A stretch of 64,000 nt of DNA from NCBI GenBank assembly GCA_024364735.1, contig JAGFNQ010000716.1, positions 145,638-209,637 on the forward strand, in the 5' to 3' direction. This stretch comes from Boesenbergia rotunda. Taxonomy: Eukaryota > Streptophyta > Magnoliopsida > Zingiberales > Zingiberaceae. Positions 33,664 through 44,958 of the stretch are shown here, one piece after another (the first letter of the stretch is position 1; every line of letters begins with the position of its first letter). A program made the translations under genes and the position numbers. Under the pieces are notes generated by a model. That model saw only the letters and a program-made list of their open reading frames with translations. It was not told the DNA's origin and did no database searches.

Positions 33664-34994
33664 GTCGGCTGCAGCAATTAGCAGTCCGGCTTCGTTTTGG
33701 ACGAATTCCCTCTGTGATGGGCACCTTCTTCTACTGCCTTCGGCCTCAGCGAAATTAAAATGCTACTGGTTGCTATCTTTTACCGTTGCATCAGCATCGT
33801 ACGGTTAAAGATGAGAATATCCGGCCCAGTAGCGGATTAAATCGGTTAATTGCCATCTGATCGACTGTATTGAGCCGATTTGGGGGCAAAATTCGATTTG
33901 CCCGTAACCCGTTAGGCCATTGCAATTTTCAAAAAAAAAAACAAAAAAAAATTATAATATTATTAAATCGAGAACAGCTCCCGAACGATCGATCAATTCA
34001 ACATTATTAAATCAATTATTCATTAAAAAAAATCATTCCTTGATTTATCCAAGTAGATATTTGATCCTTTGGCCATTAAAACCGTAATCTTCTGCCAGAT
34101 CCAATGTGCAAAGTCGATTGACAAGGTACAAAAACAGTGACTAAAGGCTTCCCATAATTTTTGCCTTATTTGACATGCCTTTAAGGAAGGAAATAGACCG
34201 GTCAGGTCAGACTTTTATCTTAACAGGTCAAGTCTGTATAATAATAAATTTGTCTGAGTCTGACCTATGGCCTGTTATAGATTTTATTCTTGGTCTAAAC
34301 CTGGCCTATTCAATGACCTGGCCTGGCCTGCGGCCTGTTTACAAAGCCTATAATTTAATTCGATTATCCAAAATACTTCTAATATATAAAGTATAACAAT
34401 TCAATTCGATTATCCAAAATACTAATTTAACAAATTAGCTAAAGATACTTCTAATATATAAAATATATATATATTATAGATATAATAGATTTGTGGTGTA
34501 TTGGCAAATAGAGTGGTAGATAAAGTCTTGCTCGGTAGAAGTCCAAGGTTTGAATCTTTGTTTTGACAATATATATAATATAATTTTAATAGACCCAGGC
34601 TGACCTGTCAGGCTTCATAGTCTTTATATTGAGCCTGGGCCTGGCCTGATAAGAAAACAGGCTTTCAAATAGGCCTGAGTATTATTTTATTTTTAAACAG
34701 GCCAGGTCAAATATAGGTCAGGCCATAGGCCCCTGACAGGTCGTCTAACCTATTTTCATCCCTAATACCTTTTAACGTTGCCCCAGTGAGAATCGTCAGA
34801 ACTTCAGCAGACAGAAAACTGCAAATACTTGAGCGTAAGGGACATGTCTATCGTAATTCAATGAACAACACATTCTTGGAGTGAGCAAATCTTCAAGCGG
34901 TAGGCAGCATAATCAATTTTTGCAAGTAACCAGGTGGATCCATGAACAATTGTGTAGTTTTCCGCATTATCCCCAAAGGAAGGTAAAGACAGAA
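33664..34994. other. Intergenic region with a repeat bounded by GGCCTG-rich inverted arms
   Basis: 33664-33940 is the upstream region of the ATP synthase gene. Between about 34175 and 34770 the two ends carry inverted, related sequence: AAGGAAGGAAATAGACCGG on the left, and on the right, read in reverse, GGGATGAAAATAGGTTAGAC, each with many GACCTGGCCTG words. This looks like a nonautonomous DNA transposon (possibly hAT type); termini and target duplication were not resolved. 34771-34994 has no recognisable content. Confidence 0.4.
34493..34572 (+). repeat. Possible tRNA-derived SINE head
   Basis: TTGGCAAATAGAGTGGTAG resembles an A box (TRGCNNAGTGG). GGTTTGAATCTTTG, about 35 bases later, resembles a B box (GGTTCRANNCC), within an arm CAAGGTTTGAATCTTTG. 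The AT-rich flanks have no clear target duplication. A full tRNA cloverleaf cannot be drawn, so this is not called a tRNA gene. Confidence 0.3.
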
Positions 34995-34999
34995 GTTTT

Positions 35000-35440
35000 T
35001 GATGTAAATATTAAGTCGAGAGATCTTGATGAACAATCTTAATCTCTATTCCACTCTTAAGAAATAATAAACATGATATTTAACTAAAGTTGCGTAAGCG
35101 TACCGGAATCCATAGTTTGCAATCGATCTTCGGAGATGATCTTCAATCTGCAGAATTCCTTAGGTTTCCAAAGAATTTTGTCGATGGGGAACAAAACAAA
35201 AGCATCATTCTGCAAACTGGGACCATAACCCCCTATTTATAGAATCCAAAGGTTGCTTATTTTTAATTTGGCCCCTCAATAAATCAGAATTAGCACATGA
35301 TATCCACATTATTTTATTCATAACAATTAAGCCCTTAAATCAAATTACATAATTTCAAAATTTAGATCACAATAATTTTGACTTATTTAATTGATGACAT
35401 TCAACATTTATAATTACATTATGATCCTAAAATTCTAACA
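35000..35440 (-). repeat. Copia 3' LTR (left copy, 441 bp)
   Basis: A near-identical partner of 43079-43518. The minus strand starts TGTTAGAATTTTAGG and ends ATTTACATCA. The TATA-like CTATAAATAGGGGG on minus lies at about 35230-35243. Confidence 0.93.
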
Positions 35441-35872
35441 ATCTCCCACTAGGTCGTATGCGTAAACTTATAAATGTATTAGCCTTAGTGAGCTCAAAAA
35501 CTTTTGTCATCATAACCATAGAGCTTCCTTAACAATCTCGTCCATTAATTATATAGGCATAGGATCAATACAGTCTTTGTTGTATCTTTCACAACTAAAC
35601 CATCAATGGTCACATATATCAATACAATCAAATGACATAGATCAATTATGAATTTGTGGCATGAAAATTACATGCAAGGCAATCTATTCATGTCAATTTT
35701 CGACTGGTCCTCCTTAACCAAAGTGAGATCAAAACTTTAACTTAAGTTATACAAAGTGGAATGAAGTAAACATTAAACTTTATATCTGATCAGAAATTCT
35801 TTAAATGCATAAGTTTCAGAGACATAACCAAACATATATAGAAAACAAATATAGTATAAACTCCCACTGAAT

Positions 35873-38800
35873 CTAAATTTTACCAAACTGAATAACACCC
35901 ATATGAGTGGTATGCTCATAAAAGGCATTGGGCGGTAGACCTTTCGTCAAAGAATCTGCTATCATGGAGTTTATACCTGTGTTCTACCAAAATCTGTCCA
36001 CTTTGTACTCTTTCTTTCACAACAAGGGACTTGACATTGATGTGCTTTGATTTTGTAGAGCTCTTATTGTTGTTGGAATACAATACAGCTGATCTATTGT
36101 CACAAAATAACTTCAGTGGTTTTTCAATCCTTCCCAAAATGTGCAGCCCAGAGATAAAATTTTTTAGTCATATTCCATGATTAGATGACTCATAACATGC
36201 TATAAACTCTGTTGCCATGGTGGAAGAAGCTGTCAATGCTTGTTTGGCACTTCTCCAAGAGATTGCTCCGCCAGCCAATAGAAAAACATAGCGTGAAGTA
36301 GATCTCATGCTATCTTGGCATCCAACAAAATCGGAGTCAGAATATCCCACGATCTCAAGAGTATCTGATCTCTTATATGTGAGCATGTAATCACTAGTTC
36401 TCTTTAAATATCACATTACCCTCTTTGCTGCTTTCCAATGATCCATTCCTGGGTTACTTAAATATCTGCCCAACATTCCAACAATGTACGCAATATCAGG
36501 ACGCGTACAAACTTGAGCATACATAAGACTTCCTACTGCCGAAGCAAAGGGAATATTTTGCATTTCTTGAGTCTCGAGGCTTCTTCTAGGGCATTGTTTA
36601 AGACTAAACTTATCTCCTTTAGCGACTGGGGTGTTTCCTGATTTGCAATCTTGCATGTCAAATCTTTTAAGCACTTTATCGATATAGTTCTTTTGTGATA
36701 ATCCAAGAATACCTTGAGAACGATCTCGGTGTATTTGGATTCCTAATACAAAAGATGCATTACCAAGATCTTTCATTTCAAAATATCTAGATAAAAATCT
36801 CTTGGTATCGTTTAACATACCTATATCAGTTGTGGCAATCAAAATGTCATCAACATATAAAATCAGGAAAGTATGTTTGCTCCCACTGAACTTATGATAC
36901 ACACAATCATCTACCACATTCACCTAAAATCCAAATGAGATGATTATTTGATGAAATTTATGATACCATTGACGAGAAGCTTCCTTTAACCCATAGATGG
37001 ACTTCTTAAGTTTGCAAACTATACTCTTTGGATCTCCCGATACAAAGTATTCTGGTTGCATCATATAGATTATTTCCTCAATGTCTCCATTGAGAAAAGC
37101 TGTCTTGACATCCATCTGATGGAGTTCCATATCAAAGTATTCAACAAGTGTCATGATTGTCATAAAAGAGTCTTTCGTTGAAACTGGAGAAAAAGTCTCT
37201 TTATAGTCAATTCCATATTTTTTTAGTATAACCTTTAGTTACAAGACGTATTTTATATCTTTCCACATTACCTTTTGAATCCCATTTAATTTTAAAAATC
37301 CATTTACAACCAATGGGTTTCACACCTTCTGGTAATAGGACAAGTTCTCAAACATTATTGTCGTGCATTGATATATACTCTTCATTCATTGCCTCAATCT
37401 ATTTTTGAGAATTTGAATTTTACATGGTTTGACGAAAGTTGATTGGATCATCCTCCGTCATGCCATCATTTTCCTCATGTTTTTGAAGTAGTACTATGTA
37501 ATCATCTGAAATAGCACTCCTCCATGATCTAGTGGATCTACGTAAAGGCACTTGTTCTTCATGCATTGGTTCTTGAGGCTGTTGAGTTTGTTCTTCTGGG
37601 AGTTGACTAACAATGTCTTGTTGTTCTTGTATTGCATCTTGATCACTAACAGGAATAATATCCTGATCATTATCAAAAGCAATCATAGGAATATAAATCA
37701 TTTCCTCTTGAAGAGTAGTAGGAATATATTCCTCCTCAAAGACAATGTCAGATACTTTATTCTTCCCCCCAAACTCAATATCCTCAAAAAACGTTGCAGT
37801 TCCCGTCTTAAAGATAGTCTATACTTTGAGATTATAAAACTTATAGCCCCTTGATCGCTCAGAATATTCAATAAAGTAGCTACTTACTATTCTAGAGTCT
37901 AATTCCTTTTCATGTGGCATGTATGGTCTAGCCTTAGCTGGGCATCCCCAAACATGAAAATGTTTTAAACTTGGCTTTCGGTTTGTCCAAAGCTCAAAAG
38001 GTGTTTTAGTAGCTGCTTTTGTGGGTACTCTATTTAGAATGTAAGCTGTTATCTTTAATGCTTCTCCCCAAAGTGATGTTGGTGAAGTTGAATGGCTAAC
38101 CATACTCCTTACCATATCCTTAAGTGTCTGATTTCGTCGTTCAGCTACACCATTCATTCTTGGAGAGCCTGACATGGTGTACTGTGGGACGATTCCACAC
38201 TTTTCTAGGTATTGAGCAAAAGGTTCTGGACATTGTTCACCTGAACCGTCATATATCTACCGTAGTATTCACCACCACGATCAGATTTGACTTTCTTAAT
38301 TCTTTTGTCGAGTTGATTTTCGACTTCAACCTTAAATGATTTGAAAACATCCAGTGTTTAAGCCTTTTCATGAATAAGAAATATATATGCATATCTAGAA
38401 TAATCATCAATAAATGATACAAAATATTGTTGACCATTCCAAGAAGGTGTTGGAAATGGTCCACAAACATCCGTATGTATCAATTCCAATACTTCTGTAG
38501 CTCTATATGCACCGTCTTTCTTTCTTTTAGTTTGTTTGCCTTTAATGCATTCAACACAAATGTCTATGTCCGTAAAATCGATGGAATGTAAAATTCCATT
38601 TGATACAAGTTGTTCAACTCTATTTCTAGAGATGTGCCCAAAACGTTTGTGCCATAATGCACCTGAGTTTTCAATATTAAATTTATGCTTAGTACCATGT
38701 GATTCCACATTTAGAATTTCAATATAAGAAGCATTTATATCAAGCATATAGAGATTGTCATAAATGATAAGTAAACTGATTCCAACAATAGTAGAATCAA

Positions 38801-39170
38801 TAGATAAACTGAACTGATTGTTTCCAAACGAACAACAATAATCCAATTTGTCCAAATGAGAAATAGAAATCAAATTCCATCTAAAGGACGGTACAACAAA
38901 AGTATCTATTAAGTCTAAATAATAACCGGTGCTTAACAACAATCTAAAATGCCTTATGGCTTCCACTTCGACCAACTTTTCATCACCCACATAGATGCAT
39001 CTTTCAGCATCACTTGGCTTTCGGTAGCTCAGGCAACCCTGCATTGAAACACTGATGTTAGTAATAGCACCGGAGTCTAACCACCAAGTGTTTCTAGGCA
39101 CTGAAGCTAAATTTACTTCTGAACAAACCAAATTTAAAAATGTACCCTTTTTCGCATGTCAGACATGATA
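35873..39170 (-). pseudogene. Copia pol: protease, integrase, reverse transcriptase, RNase H
   Basis: Reading right to left: protease WWLDSGAITNISVS (DSGA active site, about 39080); GAG-pre-integrase LWHKRFGHISRNRVEQL (about 38640); integrase HTDVCGPF and DDYSRYAY (38400-38480), then RMNGVAERRNQTLKDM (38150) with the catalytic Glu; RT with VKTAFLNGDIEEIIYM (37110) and YVDDILIAT (36850); RNase H with VGYSDSDFVGCQDSM, WRSAKQALTASST and LFCDNRSAV; and a tail LTKGLPPNAFYEHTTHMG ending at 35873. In-frame stops near 36923, 36409 and 36168 are all explicable by transitions. Frames also shift near 37200, 37800 and 38250. It is not functional. Confidence 0.92.
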
Positions 39171-39393
39171 CTTAGGACATTCTTTCTTGACATGACCAGG
39201 CTTGTTACAGAAGAAATTAAATAACCTTTCTTATCATTGTCTTGCTTTTGTTTCTTCATATAAGAACCTTTAGTAGCCTCATTCTTTCTTTTCTTTCTCT
39301 TATCTTTAGGGGTGCTTGCTAAATAGGCACTTTCAACCTTGTTTTGCTTCAACCTCTCTTCCTCTTGAACACAATATGAAATGAGCTCATTAA
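39134..39393 (-). pseudogene. Copia gag, C-terminal part (left of the Harbinger insertion)
   Basis: NELISYCVQEEERLKQNKVE followed by a Lys-rich segment and the degraded zinc-knuckle region at about 39150-39200 (FFCNKPGHVKKEC readable with a frameshift). It joins the 40759 fragment when 39394-40758 is removed. Confidence 0.8.
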
Positions 39394-39477
39394 GACCATC
39401 TCCAACCAATATCCCATTACACTAAAATGGTGTTGGAGAGGCACCATTTTATCTCCAATGGATACACTATAATGGGC

Positions 39478-39548
39478 ACCAATTTGGTGCAAGTGAATAG
39501 TGCGCCACCAATATAGTGCCGCACTATTCACTTGCACCAAATTGGTGC
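39478..39548. repeat. Near-perfect hairpin inside the Harbinger element
   Basis: CACCAATTTGGTGCAAGTGA and onward (about 28 bases) is followed after a 15-base loop by its complement ending CAAATTGGTG. The arm itself contains the palindrome CACCAATTTGGTG. It sits about 85 bp from the left terminus. Confidence 0.85.
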
Positions 39549-39899
39549 AAGTGGTTATTTTATTATTAAATATATTATAATATTATATTTGTATTTAATT
39601 AAATATATTATAATATTAATTTTATATTTAAAATATTTTATATAAGTGTTGCATTATTTAATTAAATGTATTATAATATTAAATTTATATTTAAAATATT
39701 CTTAAATATTATAAATTATTATTATTTAATTTAATTTAATTTAATTTATTTTGTAAATTTTATATATTATAAATTTATATTAGTTATTAACTTAAATAAG
39801 TAATATTTAAAATATTTGTTATATTACTAAGATTATAAATATTTTAAAATTTATAATACTGATAATTTTAAAATATTTGTTATATTATAAGCATTTGGA

Positions 39900-40205
39900 G
39901 TGCTTCAATCACGCTTTGCAATTGTTGCAGGACCTTCACGTTTTTGGCAGAAGAATGTTTTACATGATATAATGACTTCATGTATTATTATACATAATAT
40001 GATAATTGAAGATGAGCGCGACCTAAATGCATCAATTATTGATCAAGGTGAAGACCCGTCGGCTGCAAATGTTGATACATCAGTAGATGACAATACCCGA
40101 TTTCAAGAGTTTCTTGCTAGATATGAAGGTATCAAAAATAGAGATGCTCACTTTGCCCTTAGAAATGCATTAATTGAGCATTTGTATGGTAATTCTGATA
40201 ATTAA
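39900..40205 (+). pseudogene. Harbinger transposase, C-terminal fragment (ALP1/HARBI1-like)
   Basis: 101 codons reading LQSRFAIVAGPSRFW, IMTSCIIIHNMIIEDERD, FQEFLARYEGIKNRDAHFAL and RNALIEHLYG, the conserved C-terminal end of plant PIF/Harbinger nucleases (plant transposon protein domain). The upstream catalytic DDE residues are absent, so it is a remnant. Confidence 0.88.
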
Positions 40206-40758
40206 AATATATAAGTGTTAGTTGTTTTGTGTAATGTATTTTCAATGAAGTGTTAGTTATTTTGTAAAATGTATTTTCAATGAAGTGTTAGTTGTTTCGT
40301 GCAATGTATTTTCAATGAAGTATTAGCTGTTTTGTGAAAATATTTAAAATATTTTATCTTAATTGTTTATGATTACGTATTATCTTTAAATAATAGTATG
40401 TCTATTAAATTATTTCCACCAAAATTAAGAAGAAAGTATTAATATTTATTTTTTTAATTAAAAATAAAATATTACGATCATAATTAAAATTAATGATTAT
40501 GTACCATAAAAATATTAATTTTATTAATAATTATGATCATAATAAAAATATTTAACATATTAATATATATGTTAAAATTAATATGTATGTTGAATAATAA
40601 ATTATAAGATGGAAAAATAGAATATTCTAAGGAATATTCTTTTTAGTGTAAGAAATGGTGTCTCTTAGTTGGAGTGGAAAAAAAATTTGGTGTTGAAGTG
40701 ACATCAAATTGGTGTTGTAGAAGCACTAAAATGGTGTTTATGGTTGGAGATGGTCTAA

Positions 40759-41335
40759 GAGTCCATTTCTCCTTTTGACAGTTATAATTGATTTGAAACT
40801 GACTGAACTGGGTTGGAAAAGAAATAAGCACTAAATGCACAAGCATGTCATCCGACAATTCAAGTTTAAGTGCCTTCAACTTTGATGCAAGGTGGGAAAA
40901 CTCCATGATATATTCCCAAATATTTCCCTTGCCTTGATACTTCATGGAAATCAAGCTTTTCAGAAGTGTGCTTGTTTCCGCCTTATCGCTTTTGGCAAAG
41001 CGCTTCTCAACTCATCAAGATATTCCTTAGCGTTGGTGATACTATTAGACACCGCACCCCTAAAAGCCTCCGATATGTCCCGCTTGATGATCATAAGACT
41101 CATGCGGTTAGAGCGTTCTCACTTCTCATATTTATCCTTTGTTCAGAAGAACTAGAATCCGTAGGAGTAGTAGGTTGCTCTGTCCTGAGCGCAAGATCTA
41201 GATCCATGCAACCAAGAACAATGAGAATGTTCTTCTTCCAATCCATAAAATTTGTACCATTGAGGATTGACACTAAATTTAAGTTGGCAGAAATAGTAGC
41301 AACACTTGCTGAAAAGAGAACACAAAAATAATAAC
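40759..41335 (-). pseudogene. Copia gag, N-terminal and middle part
   Basis: From about 41300: LVSILNGTNFMDWKKNILIV, LDLALRTEQPTTPTDSSSS, then after frameshifts MSLMIIKRDISEAFRGAV, and from 40954 MKYQGKGNIWEYIMEF, SHLASKLKALKLELSDDMLV and INYNCQKEKWTL, interrupted by the Harbinger terminus. This is the typical UBN2-type gag. At least two frameshifts lie between 40955 and 41200. Confidence 0.85.
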
Positions 41336-41385
41336 ATAAACAACATGCTCATTGTGAATAAATTAGAATAAATGATAAATCTCAT

Positions 41386-43062
41386 CTAAAGATACCTAGT
41401 GCTTGCAAGTGGTACTCTTGTTGTAATAATCAAACACTAACAATAATACATGACAAATAATAAACCTATCTTTGAATCGATTTATTAAATTCATGAAAAA
41501 TAACAATTATAACCTTATAATTGTTACGTATTTATTATCCCAAGTAAATATATAATTTTGTTAAGTATAAATCTTTCATTGGGCCGATTAATACCCATAT
41601 AAATATATACATTTACATCTTAATTAATACCTGAATAATATCTCAATATTTTAAAGAAAATTAAATTCAAATAATAGAGGTCACTTTGGTGACATATAAT
41701 TTAAATTTAACTTAATTTAAAATAATAGATATTAATGGACCCATATAATCCATTTAATATTTAAATGCATATTATAAAATAAGTTAATTAAATTATTTTA
41801 TCCAAATAATTTAATTAAATTATTTTATCTAAATAATTAAATTTAATGGATTATTATTAAAAGGGATAATGTAAGGATAATTATATCCAAAATGCTTAAT
41901 TAAAATACGTCTGTCATCTAAACATTTAATAAATTTCAAATTCAAATATTAAAATGTTTTGACAGAATGGCCAAAAAACACGTGGTGTTTGAAATCCTCT
42001 CCAAACCACTAAACAAAAGGTAATTTCATCAAAAAAAAAAAAACTGCCTTATTTGAGACCACATGAAAACAGAAGCAACGACCTACAAATACGTGGATTT
42101 ATGAAACTGAAATTGCTAACGTACGTAACTCCTGGAAAATTATTCATCCTCTCTACCAACATTTCATTGTTGCTGTCGCTCCGACCGATAGAAGCACCAC
42201 CAATCGTCCGACGCAAATCATTAGAACTACAAATTTTTCGCCGCCGTCATCCCTTCCGACCGAATCAGAAGGCCAATTGTCAAATCCGGTTACAACTAGT
42301 CACTTGTCAAAAGTGAATTTCGGATTCGCTCTTTAGGATGAATAGGTCCATCATAGATCTATCTAGTCCATAATATGAGCTATGATAAAGACGTGTCAAA
42401 TTCGATTATAACTAATCACTTGTCAAAAAGTGAACTTCGGATTTGTTTTTGTTTGACATCAGTACTTGAGCGAACTGGAAGTTATGCATGCAGCAGCGGC
42501 GGCATCAGTCCTGAGACTAGATTCGTACGGCTGTGTGGTGGCTCAAGCTACAGGTTGGGTCATCATGGCGATTTGAGCAGGATACTTAGCTGATGGGTTG
42601 GTGGCATGAGATAGCATGGGTTGGTACAGTGGATAGTAGATGCTATGTGATAGGATAGTCTTTCTTTTAATTGGTATTCATGAGAGTACGCATATATATT
42701 TTCCTAGGATATCTGTCTGAATTTGACATTTCGTGAGAAACACATAGATATTCATATGGAGCATGGTAGATTGTATCATTTTACTTAATGATATATATAT
42801 TTACCTTTCATCAAAAACAGAAGGCCAATTGTCAACAGTCCATAAGGAATAGACAAACGTACATCAATTCCAACATCCAAACTGTTGGAAAATTACTAGA
42901 GCCTTCTGTGACAATTTCGACAGCCACTCTGATGTGGCGCTTCTATCCATGCCAATAATCTCATGATAGTAATAATGAACGATCGATCGAAAAATACGAT
43001 AATAGTATGAATAATCGGAACAGAACAAAATCCATAATTATCTCTTAAAAATTGGAAATAGA
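41386..43062 (-). other. Copia leader region with a secondary insertion
   Basis: No coding sequence of the element. 41400-42050 is AT-rich. CAGAAGGCCAATTGTCAA occurs at 42266-42283 and again at 42818-42835, bracketing a 534-bp segment (42284-42817) that looks inserted. That segment has a GC-rich core (42480-42600), an internal repeat (CAACTAGTCACTTGTCAAAA near 42292; CAACTAATCACTTG version near 42405 with one change) and ends TCATCAAAAA. Confidence 0.5.
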
Positions 43063-43076
43063 TTGCTCTGATACTA
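43063..43076 (-). other. Copia primer binding site
   Basis: The minus strand reads TAGTATCAGAGCAA beside the 5' LTR. It is a tRNA-Met type site with one mismatch. Confidence 0.8.
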
Positions 43077-43078
43077 AT

Positions 43079-43518
43079 TGATGTAAATATTAAGTCGAGA
43101 GATCTTGATGAACAATCTTAATCTCTATTTCACTCTTAAGAAATAATAAACATGATATTTAACCAAAGTTGCGGAAGCGTATCGGAATCCATAGTTTGCA
43201 ATCAATCTTCGGAGATGATCTTCAATCTGCAGAATTCCTTAGGTTTTTAAAGAGTTTTGTCGATGGGGAACAAAACAAAAGCATCGTTCTGCAAACTGGG
43301 ACCATAACCCCCTATTTATATAATCCAAAAGTTTCTTTTTCTAATTTGACCTCTTAACAAATCAGAATTAGCAAATGGTATCCACATTATTTTATTCATA
43401 ACAATTAAGTCCTTAAGTCAAATTATATAATTCTAAAATTTAGATCATAATAATTTTGACTTATTTAATTGATAGCATTCAATATTTATAATTACATTAT
43501 GACCCTAAAATTCTAACC
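43079..43518 (-). repeat. Copia 5' LTR (right copy, 440 bp)
   Basis: Partner of 35000-35440. Scattered substitutions and a terminal CTAACC in place of CTAACA. The GTTTT duplication follows directly. Confidence 0.93.
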
Positions 43519-43760
43519 GTTTTAACTCACAAAATTTCGCAACTCTCTCATTGAAAGAGAAGAAACAGAAATGGAAAGAGGAATTTGCACAAGAAAGCAT
43601 CAAAAGTACTTTTTGAAAAGAAAAAAACAATGAATTATTGAGACTAAAAAGGGGGCAAAAACCAACTCCATCTTCTCCTAAATCGAATGCAGTGGAAAAA
43701 AAAGGGGTTGGTAATGCCACATCAAACTAAAACCAAACGGAAAAAAATGAAACTTCTTAC

Positions 43761-43985
43761 CTTCGGATGTGCGCTCTGGATCTCTTTGCATTTCGCAACG
43801 ACATTGCGATCGTTGTTCCTTTCCTTCATGCTGAAGTCCTCAGGGACACCGTGGTTCTCCGGTTCTTGATCGGGGTGAGCTTGACCAGGAAACCAGTGCT
43901 ACTGGACGAGGGCGAAGATGATCCCGATAGCTGCCACTGGAATCGAGATCTCGGTCAAGAATTCAGTGAGCAAGGTGGCGCCGAT
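43761..43985 (-). pseudogene. Vacuolar H+-pyrophosphatase exon 1 fragment
   Basis: On the minus strand the translation gives GATLLTEFLTEISIPVAAIG, IIFALVQ, then after frame disturbance (a TAG at the usual W/V position) NDRNVVAKCKEIQSAHP, and finally a GT splice donor (GAAGGTAAG) at 43760. This is the first transmembrane segment and cytosolic loop of type I vacuolar H+-PPase (AVP1/VHP family), ending where exon 1 of plant genes ends. The start codon is ATC, not ATG. No later exon is found on either side of the copia element, so this is a gene fragment. Confidence 0.75.
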
Positions 43986-44010
43986 TGACGGTATATTTTA
44001 CTGGTGGACG

Positions 44011-44958
44011 TGTTGGATATTTGGTGTTTAAAATAATTAAGATTAAATATAATTTTATAAGAAAAATCGAGGTGTCATCAATCGATGAAAGTCAAAATTG
44101 ACTTTAAAAACGAAATCTACGTTTCGCATAGATGAATTTAGACTATTAATTTGCTCAAAAATAATTACGGGCGAATGAGAAATTAATTGTTTAAAGTTAG
44201 CCCAAAATTTACCTTTTAGGGGGATTAGTCTCACATCTGAAATTTCCGAAGAGAGTTACTTCCTTATATGTGTTCCTCTGTTAATAGAATTAAAAAGAAA
44301 CATAGGTGGTCTCTTCTCACAGGCGAGTAGGTGCTCGCACCTGAGAGCCCGTCACGTGCGCATTGAGGAGCTTAAATTTATGCTCCCGGTAATGTGGCAC
44401 TCGGGTGATGTGTCAGTGACGTGGCAGTGCCTGCGCGACATTCAAATAGGAGGAGAGAAATGATTGGACTGCTGACTGGGCAAACAAATGATAACCGTTG
44501 GATCGAAGATCGATGCTGGATACCGTTGATGAAGAGAGACCAAATAATAACCGTTAAATCAAAGATGAGTACTCGATACTGTTGATGAAGAGAAACTTGA
44601 TCTAAAGTGTCAAATCAAATCTAGCGGCTGAGATCAAAGGAGATCTGAAAGGTTACAACCATTCAGATCTGATGGATGAGATTAAAGGACTATCTGAAGA
44701 GTTACAACCCTTCAAATCGAACGATCCTGATTAATCCTAAATCAAAAGTCACACCCACTCACCAAAGTATACCTCACGTCTTTCCTTATATAAATAGTGT
44801 CCTCTAAATGATAGATTCATTCATTCAATCATTAAAGTCATTAACATTCATCTCATCGTGTGCATCTAGAGTCCGAAAAAATTATGAGAAGGTTCGCTAG
44901 TCTCGAAATTTATAGTGCTGCTATTTCAAGAAATCATTGTTGTGTATTAGAAAATGAA
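44011..44958 (+). repeat. Probable LTR or LTR fragment (borders uncertain)
   Basis: TGTTGGATATTTGGTGTTTA at 44011 is a plausible LTR start. A TATA motif (CCTTATATAAATAGTGTCC) lies at about 44784-44802, followed by ATTCATTCAATCATTAAAG and CGAAATTTATAGTGCTGC, as in R/U5 of plant LTRs. No coding sequence, partner LTR or target duplication was found. Confidence 0.4.

Larger units (their letters stand above)
39394..40755 (+). mobile_element. PIF/Harbinger deletion derivative inserted in the copia gag
   Basis: The termini are perfect 15-bp inverted repeats (GACCATCTCCAACCA on the left, its complement on the right) flanked by TAA duplications (39391-39393 and 40756-40758). The interior is very AT-rich except for one ORF, the C-terminal piece of a Harbinger transposase (39900-40205). 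The 5' half of the transposase and the Myb-like protein are missing. Removing the element and one TAA restores the copia gag frame across the join, which confirms the borders. Confidence 0.9.
35000..43518 (-). mobile_element. Ty1/copia retrotransposon, minus strand, with Harbinger and another insertion
   Basis: LTRs at 35000-35440 and 43079-43518, on plus starting TGATGTAAATATTAAG and ending CTAACA (left) or CTAACC (right, last base changed). The target duplication GTTTT is intact (34995-34999 and 43519-43523). The PBS lies at about 43063-43076 on minus (TAGTATCAGAGC) and the PPT next to 35440 (GTGGGAGAT). Domain order gag, protease, integrase, RT, RNase H identifies copia. Several in-frame stops and frameshifts make it defective. 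It lies next to a V-PPase exon fragment. Confidence 0.93.
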
